From Pseudomonas lini (GTDB taxonomy: Bacteria > Pseudomonadota > Gammaproteobacteria > Pseudomonadales > Pseudomonadaceae): a stretch of DNA of 64,000 nt. The position numbers and the translations under genes are program-made. The notes below the pieces were generated by a model, which was given only the letters and a program-made list of their open reading frames with translations, had not been told where the DNA came from and did no database searches. The DNA lies in contig NZ_OZ061318.1 of the NCBI RefSeq assembly GCF_964063345.1, forward strand, positions 5,394,001 to 5,458,000, in the 5' to 3' direction. Of this stretch, positions 19,191-27,189 are shown piece by piece; the stretch's first letter is position 1, and each line of letters begins with the position of its first letter.

Positions 19191-20195
19191 ATGGAGGAGG
19201 GTGATGAGGTTGGCGCCAAAGCGTCGATGGCAACATTGCAGGCATTCAATCTTTGCGTATTGCGCCTGGGGCGTCTTGCCCGAGATCGCGGTGCGTCCCG
19301 GTTTATCACCGACGGCTTGCTGGAATTTAGCCAACTGGTGCCCTTCGCTTCGGCCTGGTGGGGCGAGATGTCCGCGTCAGGCGTCGATGTTTCGCCAAGA
19401 AACTGGATGCACGGGCGAATCAATCTGCCCGAGTCCTTTGCCGCCGAGTGGCACACGTGTGCGCGCAACGACAAATTCTCCCATGACACCATGAGTCGAC
19501 CCGGTGAGGTCGTGCGCGACAGTGGCTTCACTGACCCCAATGAAGAAGTGAATGCATTCGCTCGGCGCCACGACCTCTACTACCTGATGTGCATCACCTT
19601 CGAGTTACCCGAAAGCGGCTTGATGTTCTTCGTCTGTCTCTACCGAGGTATTGATGCCTCGGCTTTCAACGACAACGAGGCCGATCTGTTTTCGGCCTTC
19701 TGCGACCATCTGTTGCAGCTGTGGCGATTCCAGGTGCAGGACATGATCCGCTCCGACACGGGCAACGGGGCGTCGGACTTTGGCGTCGCGCGCATGGACG
19801 GCAGTTTGCTGTACGTGGGGGCAACGCTGTGTGCTGCCATCGAACGTGAGTTACCCGGCTGGAACGGTTCAATGCTTCCCGCGCAGGTGATCGCGCAACT
19901 GCAAAAGGCACCCTGCGTCATGCGCCTGGGCCGCTGCGCCCTGACACTGAGCCCTAACGCCGAGCACGTCATCCTGTCGCTCGAAACCCAGTCGCGCGGG
20001 GCGATGCTTGCACCACGCGAGCGGACGGCAGCGATGCTGTTTGCCGCTGGCCATTCCTACAAGGAGATTGCCAAAATACTTGAATTGAGTCCTGCGACAG
20101 TACGCACCTATCTGCGCAACTGCTACCTGCAACTGGGCGTGAAGAGCAAGGTGGAACTGGGTTCTGTGCTGCGTTCAGCGATGCCAGTCAGTTGA
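19191..20195 (+). CDS. LuxR-type response regulator-like transcription factor
   Basis: A ~334-residue regulator whose last 65 residues form a LuxR helix-turn-helix (LAPRERTAAMLFAAGHSYKE, IAKILELSPATVRTYLRN). The N-terminal 250 residues look like a GAF/PAS-type sensor but carry no phosphoacceptor domain, so this is not a two-component receiver. The start is uncertain: ATGs at 19146, 19191 and 19227 are in frame and none has a good ribosome-binding site. The region before 19146 is a broken repeat arm. Neighbours give no clue to its targets. Confidence 0.85.
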   Translation: MEEGDEVGAKASMATLQAFNLCVLRLGRLARDRGASRFITDGLLEFSQLVPFASAWWGEMSASGVDVSPRNWMHGRINLPESFAAEWHTCARNDKFSHDTMSRPGEVVRDSGFTDPNEEVNAFARRHDLYYLMCITFELPESGLMFFVCLYRGIDASAFNDNEADLFSAFCDHLLQLWRFQVQDMIRSDTGNGASDFGVARMDGSLLYVGATLCAAIERELPGWNGSMLPAQVIAQLQKAPCVMRLGRCALTLSPNAEHVILSLETQSRGAMLAPRERTAAMLFAAGHSYKEIAKILELSPATVRTYLRNCYLQLGVKSKVELGSVLRSAMPVS

Positions 20196-20205
20196 GCGCA
20201 ATCCC

Positions 20206-20310
20206 TGTGGGAGCGGGCTTGCTCGCGAAAGCGGTGGGTCAGGCAACATCAATGTTGACCGTGCCGCCGTCTTCGCGAGCAAGTCGAATCGTCGCACCGC
20301 CGCTCCCACA
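20206..20310. repeat. REP pair with an interrupted right arm
   Basis: Left arm TGTGGGAGCGGGCTTGCTCG; the right arm CGCGAGCAAG...CGCTCCCACA is split by about 16 extra bases (TCGAATCGTCGCACCG region). It lies between the convergent LuxR and RES toxin genes. Confidence 0.8.
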
Positions 20311-20360
20311 GGTTCCGCGGCTTAACTGACTGGCATGGAGGCTTGCCCGCGAAGGCACCT

Positions 20361-20858
20361 TTAAGACGAAGGCTTATTAAGCCGCCCATCAAGGGCAAAA
20401 GGCTCTTGCAACACCAACTCGTACAACCCATTAGCCAATTGCGGGTTCATCAACAAATTCCAGCTATGCGGCGAGACACTAGAAGGGACCAACACAAAGG
20501 GGTACACACTTAACAGGTCCGCACCGAACTGTTGCTGGCTGCGACTTGGGGTGCCCGGTACCAGCCAATTAGAGTTTGCAATGCTGTCGGGCTGCACCAC
20601 ATAAATCCTGGACGGGTTCAGCACTCGGGCCTGCGTAAGACGATGGGGCTTGCAATCCAGCGCGTCGAAATTTTTATGCACCGCGACTTCAAGGATGGCC
20701 GTAGAGGCATCCAGGGCTGCATAAACCGTGGCCATACCTTTAGGGTTCCAGCGCCCACCGACTTTTTCAGCCCCTACGCCCGAATTCCAGGTGGGGGCAT
20801 GCTCAGCAGGATCAAGGCGCCAGAAGTGAATCTCACTGCTCAAAGGGTCTTTAGCCAT
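20361..20858 (-). CDS. RES-domain toxin (NAD-targeting, ParT/MbcT type)
   Basis: RES toxins deplete NAD+ or ADP-ribosylate a target when freed from their antitoxin. The 165-residue protein has the expected residues: Arg36 in GGRWNPKG, Tyr46 in VYAALDAS, Glu57 in ILEVAVHK, and a Ser in LVPSSVSPHSWNLLMNP. Its ATG shares one base with the antitoxin stop (TGATG). A TTG one codon upstream gives an alternative start. Tight coupling behind the antitoxin is the standard layout for this family. Confidence 0.93.
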   Translation of the reverse strand: MAKDPLSSEIHFWRLDPAEHAPTWNSGVGAEKVGGRWNPKGMATVYAALDASTAILEVAVHKNFDALDCKPHRLTQARVLNPSRIYVVQPDSIANSNWLVPGTPSRSQQQFGADLLSVYPFVLVPSSVSPHSWNLLMNPQLANGLYELVLQEPFALDGRLNKPSS

Positions 20859-21433
20859 CAATAGACCCCGTACTCAATGCGCGTCAGAAAGTCAGTCACC
20901 AACTCATACCCGACCGAATTTGAAATCAGGTCGATGGGCACCTCACCATCCAGACCCCGAGCAGGTTTGACCATCCACTGCTCGGCAAGCTCACGCGAAC
21001 CCAGCACATCCGTTGCCTTTTCCAAGACCTCTGCATAGTTGAGCGCTCGCGTGCTTTGCTCCGCGGTCAACGCTTCATTGGGCGTTTTCAACCGCCGCGC
21101 AAGCGTGCGATCAGATGCACCAACGATTTTCGACAGCACGCCGCGTTGCTTATACACCTCGCTGTTTTCGATCATGTCGAGCACCGACTGCAGCGGAAAA
21201 CCGTTTTTAACGGCCCTGTAAATCTCCATACGATCATCGCTATTTTTTCCAGAAAGCAAGACCGCAACCATTGGGGGCACGCGACTCGACCCCGGCATTT
21301 TCACCTTCACCGCACGCTCGCCATTACTCAAGACGGTTACGGCAACATTGGATTCGCGTGGTTTAACCTTTCTTTTTTGGCTGGCATCTTTGACAGCCTC
21401 GTCGACTACAACATTTTTTTTCTTGGCGCTCAT
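20858..21433 (-). CDS. Xre/ParS-type antitoxin of RES toxin (DUF2384)
   Basis: About 191 residues: a basic N-terminal region, an Xre-like helix-turn-helix around VLSKIVGASDRTLARRLK, and the C-terminal toxin-binding domain ending PARGLDGEVPIDLI...GYELVTDFLTRIEYGVY, diagnostic of RES partners. I place the start at ATG 21433, which has GGCGGAGG upstream. The ATG at 21463 would lie at or before the transcription start implied by TATAGT and has no site. The antitoxin probably represses its own promoter through the inverted repeat at 21473. Confidence 0.92.
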   Translation of the reverse strand: MSAKKKNVVVDEAVKDASQKRKVKPRESNVAVTVLSNGERAVKVKMPGSSRVPPMVAVLLSGKNSDDRMEIYRAVKNGFPLQSVLDMIENSEVYKQRGVLSKIVGASDRTLARRLKTPNEALTAEQSTRALNYAEVLEKATDVLGSRELAEQWMVKPARGLDGEVPIDLISNSVGYELVTDFLTRIEYGVY

Positions 21434-21465
21434 GGCAGCCTCCGCCGCTTTGTCATCTGGCATGA

Positions 21466-21484
21466 ACTATAGTGCCAAATGGCA
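21466..21484 (-). promoter_or_regulatory. Putative promoter -10 and operator of the RES-Xre pair
   Basis: On the minus strand the inverted repeat TGCCA-TT-TGGCA (21484-21473) lies immediately upstream of TATAGT (21471-21466), a good -10 box. A repressor on the repeat would block polymerase, the usual autoregulation of this toxin-antitoxin class. The -35 region is weak. Sequence seen; function inferred. Confidence 0.5.
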
Positions 21485-21566
21485 AAGAAGACCTAATCCA
21501 GCTACAACGCACCCCCTGTAGGATCGCCGCACCGCTCGCTCCTACAGAGGAATGGAGCTCACGTTT

Positions 21567-21926
21567 CTAAGGGGTATCGATTTTATCCAGCACCCGGTTC
21601 GCTGTGATCTCCGCCACCATGATGCTGTTTGAAATGCCCAGCAGGGCGTAGCGCGATTCACCCTCCAGATGATCCACCAACTGATGGACCATCACATCGA
21701 CCGAGGCCAGCGTCTCGACCAAAAAAACCGCCAGGGTTTCGGTTGTGGCTTCTGGGTTCACGGAAAGCATAGTGCTGGGTGTACGCGCGGTAGCTTTGAT
21801 GTCGGCATTCGACGGGAAGTGGAAGTTGAGGGCGCGTTCGGCGGCCTCGTTGAGCTTTTTTGAATCGAGAGATTCGTAGGGGGAGGCCGGGTCTGTGACC
21901 GGCGGGTTGGGTGTGACTTTGAACAT
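21567..21926 (-). CDS. DUF6124-type small protein
   Basis: A 119-residue soluble protein starting MFKVTPNPPVTDPASPYES, the recurring N-terminus of a Pseudomonas-specific family recalled as DUF6124; no function is known. The C-terminal half is helical (TLAVFLVETLASVDVMVHQL) and may form a bundle. AAGGAG lies seven bases before the ATG. The gene has an unusually long upstream region with strong stem-loops (21965-22180), a feature I associate with this family and its relatives. Confidence 0.8.
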   Translation of the reverse strand: MFKVTPNPPVTDPASPYESLDSKKLNEAAERALNFHFPSNADIKATARTPSTMLSVNPEATTETLAVFLVETLASVDVMVHQLVDHLEGESRYALLGISNSIMVAEITANRVLDKIDTP

Positions 21927-21964
21927 AGATGAAAACTCCTTGTTGCAGATTTTAAGGAGCCATC

Positions 21965-22180
21965 ACCCTCGCTACCAAACGAAGAGTGGCGGCCATACGC
22001 GGGTTGGTAGACCGGCTGCAACAGGAAACCCGGCGCTCACAAAGGAGCCCCACGCATGACCACCATAAAAGCAGAGTCCCAAAAAAGAGACGGCATAAGG
22101 TGTTGCCATACGGCTGTTACAAGGCGGGCTACCAAACCCGATCACTGTTTTTCAGTGACAGGGAAACGATATAGCCCGCC
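21965..22180 (-). promoter_or_regulatory. Folded leader upstream of the DUF6124 gene
   Basis: Two nested dyads stand out. GGCGGGCTA (22123-22131) pairs with TAGCCCGCC (22172-22180) and encloses TCACTG-TTTTT-CAGTGA (22142-22158). Nearer the gene, CTACCAA (about 21973) pairs with TTGGTAG (about 22005). The word GTTTGGTAGC and the word CGTATGG each occur twice. No protein-coding frame of note covers it. It may be a 5' leader RNA or a separate small RNA; I know no named family for it. Confidence 0.5.
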
Positions 22181-22501
22181 CCATAGCCGCACAAGCCGGC
22201 GGATTCTGGTGCAGCTGTAGGCAATGGCGCAAGGTTTTGTAGCTTTCAGGAAGTAACTTTAAGGTCTTTTAAACAAGCCTCTTCGATCAATGTTGACTGT
22301 GCCGCCGTCTTCGCGAGCAAGCCCACTCCCACAGGTTCCGCCGCTACACCAGATCGGACGCCTGTCATTTAATTACCTCACCCCTCCTCATTTGTAGAGG
22401 TCCATCCGACGCCCGCGCCCTATAGGGTATGCCTGCATATCAGAGGCTTGCGGCCGTCTGTTCGGGCCACTTCCAAAACTATAAAAACAGAGGTGAGGCA
22501 G
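22181..22501. other. Gene-free stretch with a single REP half
   Basis: About 320 bp separate the folded leader from the first amidohydrolase. A single REP arm (TCGCGAGCAAGCCCACTCCCACA, at about 22310-22333) is the only recognisable element; its partner arm is missing. The remainder must hold promoters for the two divergent genes. No coding sequence is supported. Confidence 0.6.
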
Positions 22502-24370
22502 TTGAAATTTTCCAGGCTGTTTATCGCCGTTGCGTCGACAACGGCATTTTCCTGCATGGCGCTGGTGGGGTGTCAGACACAGGGTTCGACACCGGCTGAC
22601 ATGGTGATGCGCAACGGCTATGTCTACACCGTCGATGGCAAGAACTCCGTGCAGCAGGCGATCGCCGTCACGGGCGGGAAGATCGTTTATGTCGGCAGCG
22701 ATGAAGGCGTTGCTTCGTACATCGGCACGCAGACCCAGCTGATCGATCTGGCGGGGCGCATGTTGATGCCCGGCTTCGTCGATGCGCACATGCATCCGGG
22801 GGACGGCGGTCGCGCCATGACGTTGTGCGACCTGAAATACCAGACGATGACCCGCAAGGTTTTCCAGGAAACCATTCAGGCTTGTCTGGATGCCGACAAG
22901 GGCAAGGGCCCCGATGTCTGGCTTGAAGTGGGCAGCTGGGATCGCATGGGCATGACCGGGCTCGATGGCGATCCCGACAAGTCGACGCTGGATGCACTCA
23001 AGACCCATCGCCCGATTCAGGTCCGTTCCACCGACTTCCATACCGTGCTGACAAACTCTCGCGGCCTGGCCGTGGCTGGCATCAATAAGCACACGGCCAA
23101 TCCGGGAGATGGCAAGTACGTGCGCGACAGCGCCGGCAACCCGACCGGTATCTGCGAAGACGGTGCCGCTGATGCCATGGCCGCCGTGGTGCCGCCGGCC
23201 AGCGATGCAGAAAAACTCAAGCAGACCCGCGCGGCGCTCGATGCCATGCGCCAGCAAGGCATCACCAGTTTTTTCGATGCCTTGTCGGGGCCTGAAAATG
23301 GTAAAGCGTTTACCACCCTGCAACAGTCGGGCGAGCTGACCGCACGGGCCTTGCTGGCGATCAAACTCGACCCTGCCGCCGCCGCTGCAGACCCGGCGAA
23401 AACCATTGCCGAGGCCAAGGCCTTGGCCAACACCTATGACCAGGGCGAAGCCAAAGTGGCGCCGGGCGTGAGTATGCGTCACGTCAAATTGTTCATGGAC
23501 GGCATCATCAACGCGCCAGCGGATACCGGGGCAATGTTGACGCCGTACCTGCGCAATGCCGGCACGGATGCCGCGCCCAAGTGGGCACCTGGCAAGAATA
23601 TCGGTGAGCTGTATTTCCCGTCGCAAGTGCTCAATCCGCTGCTGTTGCACGCGGTGCAGGCCGGCCTCGATCCGCACCTTCACGCCACCGGGGACCGAGC
23701 GGTGCGTGACTCGTTGAACGGTATCGAATACGTGCGCCAGCAACTGCCTGGCAACGGTTTTCGTCCAGCCATTACTCACGCCGAATCGGTGGACCCCGCC
23801 GACTACTCACGTTTCAAGACGCTCGATGTGACCGCCAACATGTCGTTCCAGTGGGCCCAGCAGGCGCCGTCCACGGTCGACGGCACCAGCGATCATCTGG
23901 GGCCTGCACGTTTTGCCCGCATGGAACCATCGGGCAGCATCAGCCGCGCTGGCGGTCGGGTTGCTTATGGCAGCGACTGGCCTGTCGACCCGCTCGATGA
24001 GTTCCTGGCGCTGAAGATCGGGGTCACCCGCTCAGGCGATCCGCTGAACCCGCACAGCTACGGCCCCAAGTATGCGGGCAGGTTGAATGCCGACCCGGCG
24101 TTGTCGCGCACTGATGTGCTGCGCACCATCACCATGAACGCCGCCGAGCAACTGAAACTGGACGCTGTCGTCGGTTCGGTCGAGGTTGGAAAGTTCGCTG
24201 ACTTGATCGTGCTGGACAAGAACTTCATGCAGGTGCCGGAGGATGAGCTGGGCCGAAACGACGTGCTGTTGACGGTGGTCGGCGGCAAGGTCGTGTGGGC
24301 CAAGGCGCCGTTCGTTGGACTTGATCCGAAGGTGTTGTCACAAGCGTCCACATCCCGAACCGCCCAATAA
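22502..24370 (+). CDS. Lipoprotein amidohydrolase, YtcJ/Amidohydro_3 family
   Basis: A 622-residue metal-dependent hydrolase with HMH at 96-98 in VDAHMHPGD, the family HLHATGDRAVRDSLNG, ITHAES, and the metal/catalytic Asp in AYGSDWPVDP. I start it at TTG 22502: this gives a lipoprotein signal peptide, KFSRLFIAVASTTAFSCMAL, with lipobox LVGC (Cys24), and AGAGG lies eight bases upstream. An ATG at 22448 would bury the signal. It is therefore probably anchored to a membrane and faces the periplasm. The gene is 18 bp ahead of a paralogue. Substrate unknown; N-acyl, cyclic amide or formamide compounds fit the family. Confidence 0.9.
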   Translation: MKFSRLFIAVASTTAFSCMALVGCQTQGSTPADMVMRNGYVYTVDGKNSVQQAIAVTGGKIVYVGSDEGVASYIGTQTQLIDLAGRMLMPGFVDAHMHPGDGGRAMTLCDLKYQTMTRKVFQETIQACLDADKGKGPDVWLEVGSWDRMGMTGLDGDPDKSTLDALKTHRPIQVRSTDFHTVLTNSRGLAVAGINKHTANPGDGKYVRDSAGNPTGICEDGAADAMAAVVPPASDAEKLKQTRAALDAMRQQGITSFFDALSGPENGKAFTTLQQSGELTARALLAIKLDPAAAAADPAKTIAEAKALANTYDQGEAKVAPGVSMRHVKLFMDGIINAPADTGAMLTPYLRNAGTDAAPKWAPGKNIGELYFPSQVLNPLLLHAVQAGLDPHLHATGDRAVRDSLNGIEYVRQQLPGNGFRPAITHAESVDPADYSRFKTLDVTANMSFQWAQQAPSTVDGTSDHLGPARFARMEPSGSISRAGGRVAYGSDWPVDPLDEFLALKIGVTRSGDPLNPHSYGPKYAGRLNADPALSRTDVLRTITMNAAEQLKLDAVVGSVEVGKFADLIVLDKNFMQVPEDELGRNDVLLTVVGGKVVWAKAPFVGLDPKVLSQASTSRTAQ

Positions 24371-24388
24371 AAACAAGAGAGTGTTCCG

Positions 24389-26131
24389 ATGCAACGATTC
24401 ATTCCCAACCTGTTGGCCGCAGCCCTGGCCCTTTCCTCGGTGCAGGCCATGGCCGCCGCTGATCTTGTGCTGTTCAACGGCAAGGTTTTTACCGCCGAAC
24501 CCGGTCAAGCACTGGTTCAGGCCGTGGCGGTGCAAGACGGCAAAATTCTAAAAGTGGGCAGCAATGCCGAGATCAACGCCTTGGCCGATGCCCAGACGCA
24601 ACGAATCGATCTGGCGGGCAAAGTGCTGATGCCTGGAATGATTGATACCCATAGTCACCCGGTGGTTGCGGCCTTCAACAGCCAGGGGGCCAACCTGCTG
24701 GATGAAGTAAAGCCGTTGCCGGAACTCGAGCAATGGGTGATCGAGCAGGATGACGCGGGGCGTGCACGGGCCGGTGACGTGATCAGCATTGCCGGGGTGA
24801 GTTCGGCCTATTGGGAGAAAAGCCGCGAGCTCGGTCAGCGCTTCAATCAGGGACGCTGGGCGGACCAACCGGTGGTCCTCAGCGGGATTGACGGGCATAC
24901 CGGCTGGGCCAACAACGCGATGCTCAAACGTCTGAAAATCGACGCAGCATTGGTAAAAGGTCTGTCGGAACAGGACCGCAGCTTCGTCGGGCACGCAGCG
25001 GACTTCACTCCCAATGGGCTGTTCGCCGAATCGCGCTGGGACAAGGTACGCAGTCAGATCCCTGCGCCCGGCAACGAGGTCATGCTCAAGGCTGCCCGCG
25101 AGGCGGTGAAGGTCAATAATCAATATGGCGTTACCGCCTGGATGGACGCGGCAGCGAATGCTGGAAGTGGTGATTCGCTGTTCGATTTCCGGGCCACCGA
25201 GCAGAGTTACGGTGTTCTACCGCTTTACCGCGAACTGGCAGAGAAGGGCGAGCTCAACGCCCACGTCGCGGCTCTGCTGCTGGCCAACCCAAAAAGCCGG
25301 CCGGCGGACTTGGAGGTGCTGGCCAAGGTGATGAAGAAATTCGAGGGCGTGCCCAACTTGAGCTTCCCGGGTATAAAGGTCTTCGCTGACGGCGTTCTGG
25401 AGTTTCCGGGGCAGACGGCAGCGGTGATTGTTCCGTTCACCAACAGTCACAAAAACGGTCAGTTGCTGATCGACCCGGCACACTTTGGTGAACTGGTGGT
25501 CGCGGCGGAAAAGCGTGACTGGATTGTGCACATACATGCGGTCGGCGACCGTGCCGTACGTGAGTCACTCAATGGCTTTGAATACGCGCGCAAGCTCAAT
25601 CCGACTCCGATGGCCCACAGCATTACCCACCTGCAACTGGTCAATCCAAAGGAATTCCCGCGCTTCAAGCAACTTGGCGTGATCGCTTCCATGCAACTGC
25701 TGTGGGCTACCGGCGAGTCTTACACGGTGGAGTTGGTCAAACCGTATATCAGCGCGTTCGCTTACGGTTATCAGTATCCCGCCAGGTCCCTGCATGACGC
25801 CGGTGCGGTCATCGCCGGTGGCAGTGACTGGCCAGTGTCCAGCCCCAACCCGTGGAATGCCATCGCTCAGGCCAGCACTCGCAAAGGGCCGTTGGGGGTG
25901 TTGAATGCCAAAGAAAGCATTGATCGCCAGACCATGTTCTACGCCTACACCCTCAATGCCGCCAAAGTCCTGCGGCTGGAGAAACAGATTGGCTCGCTGG
26001 TGCCCGGCAAACAGGCCGATCTGATCATCCTCGACCGCGATGTGTTCAAGGTCAGCGACGACGCGCTGTTCGACACCAAGGTCCTGAAGACTTTCTTCGC
26101 TGGCAAGCAGGTTTACGCCCCCGCGTCCTGA
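24389..26131 (+). CDS. Secreted amidohydrolase, YtcJ/Amidohydro_3 family (paralogue)
   Basis: A 580-residue amidohydrolase with a cleavable signal peptide (cut near VQAMAAADL, residue 23). Metal ligands are seen in THSH (88-90, MPGMIDTHSHPV), HIHAVGDRAVRESLNG, SITHLQLV and GGSDWPVSSPNP, matching the preceding gene motif by motif. One enzyme is lipid-anchored and this one soluble, so they may treat related substrates in the periplasm. The short spacing indicates one transcript. Substrate unknown. Confidence 0.9.
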   Translation: MQRFIPNLLAAALALSSVQAMAAADLVLFNGKVFTAEPGQALVQAVAVQDGKILKVGSNAEINALADAQTQRIDLAGKVLMPGMIDTHSHPVVAAFNSQGANLLDEVKPLPELEQWVIEQDDAGRARAGDVISIAGVSSAYWEKSRELGQRFNQGRWADQPVVLSGIDGHTGWANNAMLKRLKIDAALVKGLSEQDRSFVGHAADFTPNGLFAESRWDKVRSQIPAPGNEVMLKAAREAVKVNNQYGVTAWMDAAANAGSGDSLFDFRATEQSYGVLPLYRELAEKGELNAHVAALLLANPKSRPADLEVLAKVMKKFEGVPNLSFPGIKVFADGVLEFPGQTAAVIVPFTNSHKNGQLLIDPAHFGELVVAAEKRDWIVHIHAVGDRAVRESLNGFEYARKLNPTPMAHSITHLQLVNPKEFPRFKQLGVIASMQLLWATGESYTVELVKPYISAFAYGYQYPARSLHDAGAVIAGGSDWPVSSPNPWNAIAQASTRKGPLGVLNAKESIDRQTMFYAYTLNAAKVLRLEKQIGSLVPGKQADLIILDRDVFKVSDDALFDTKVLKTFFAGKQVYAPAS

Positions 26132-26241
26132 CGACTACCCGCCGGCAGCAGCCAAAAAATGCTCCTGCTCCTCGTATTGCGAGGGGCAGGGCAAAGCCGT
26201 GCCCGAAATCACCCGCTGATCCATAAAAATAAGAGACTTGT

Positions 26242-26982
26242 ATGAACGTACGCTCAGCATTGACCCTTGCCAGCCTTGTATTGGCTCCCCTGACCAGCCA
26301 GGCGCTGACACTTAACGACAACTTCAGCCTGGACATGACCCTGGGCGTTGTCAGCGACTACCGCACGCGTGGCATTTCGCAAGCCCTGGGGGATCCGGCG
26401 GTTCAGGCCGGCGCCACTCTGGTCCACAGCAGCGGCTTGTACATTGGCGCCTGGACCTCGAATGTCGATTTCGGCGGCCCCTACAAGACCCGGCAGGAAC
26501 TTGATTACTACGCGGGCTACTACTGGCAGGCGACCGAGGCAATCAGTCTCGATCTGGGGTACCTCAAGTACGACTATCCAAAGGAAGGCCAATTCAACAT
26601 GAGTGAGGTCTACGCCATCCTTGACGTTTATGGCGTGAAGCTCGGCGTCAATTACTCAAACGATACGCCGAACTTCTTTGGCGAGGATCAGGACACGCTT
26701 TACACCTACCTCAGCTACAAAATCGAATTGCCGGCCGAGATCGGCCTGAACCTGCGCGTGGGTCGCAATGATGTCAAAGACCCGGCTTTCTGGTCCGCCA
26801 ACGGTGAAAGCCGTGATGCCTACACCGAGTGGGAAGCCAAACTGACCCGCGATTTCGTCGGCGTGACCTGGGGACTCAGCTACATCGATACCGACCTGTC
26901 GAAAAGCGAATGCGCGAGCTGGTACGGCTATGGCGATCTATGCACTGCCACCGTGGTAGCCAGTGCCAGCAAGGCCTTCTAA
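26242..26982 (+). CDS. TorF-family putative outer-membrane porin
   Basis: A 246-residue beta-barrel-like protein of the TorF / Gcw_chp type: signal peptide cut near SQALTLN (residue 22), then VSDYRTRGISQALGDPAVQ and alternating aromatic strands such as LDYYAGYYWQATEAISLDLG. It ends in Phe, as outer-membrane barrels do. It follows the two periplasmic amidohydrolases by 110 bp on the same strand, so it probably lets their substrates in; that role is inference. AAGAGA precedes the ATG. Confidence 0.88.
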   Translation: MNVRSALTLASLVLAPLTSQALTLNDNFSLDMTLGVVSDYRTRGISQALGDPAVQAGATLVHSSGLYIGAWTSNVDFGGPYKTRQELDYYAGYYWQATEAISLDLGYLKYDYPKEGQFNMSEVYAILDVYGVKLGVNYSNDTPNFFGEDQDTLYTYLSYKIELPAEIGLNLRVGRNDVKDPAFWSANGESRDAYTEWEAKLTRDFVGVTWGLSYIDTDLSKSECASWYGYGDLCTATVVASASKAF

Positions 26983-27035
26983 GCGTCAAAAACCCTGCCA
27001 GTCAGCTAACAAAAATCCAGGGTCGAGCGATCCAT

Positions 27036-27146
27036 TGTGGCGAGGGAGCTTGCTCCCGCTCGACTGCGCAGCAGTCGCAAAATCGCATTGTTGTCAGAAT
27101 TTTGGGGCCGCTTCGCAGCCCAGCGCGAGCAAGCTCGCTCGCCACA
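27036..27146. repeat. Long palindromic intergenic element, copy 4
   Basis: Arms TGTGGCGAGGGAGCTTGC / GCAAGCTCGCTCGCCACA, inner stems CGACTGCGCAGCAGTCG and GGGGCCGCTTCGCAGCCC. It lies between the porin and permease genes, inside what is otherwise a single-strand cluster, and may separate transcripts. Confidence 0.9.
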
Positions 27147-27189
27147 AAAACACCTTTACCCGTCTGCCCCCTCAGAAGAGAACACCGCA

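Noticed and set aside
22388..23779. 463-codon minus-strand frame opposite the first amidohydrolase
   Set aside because: Shadow frame; the plus-strand protein has signal peptide and catalytic motifs.
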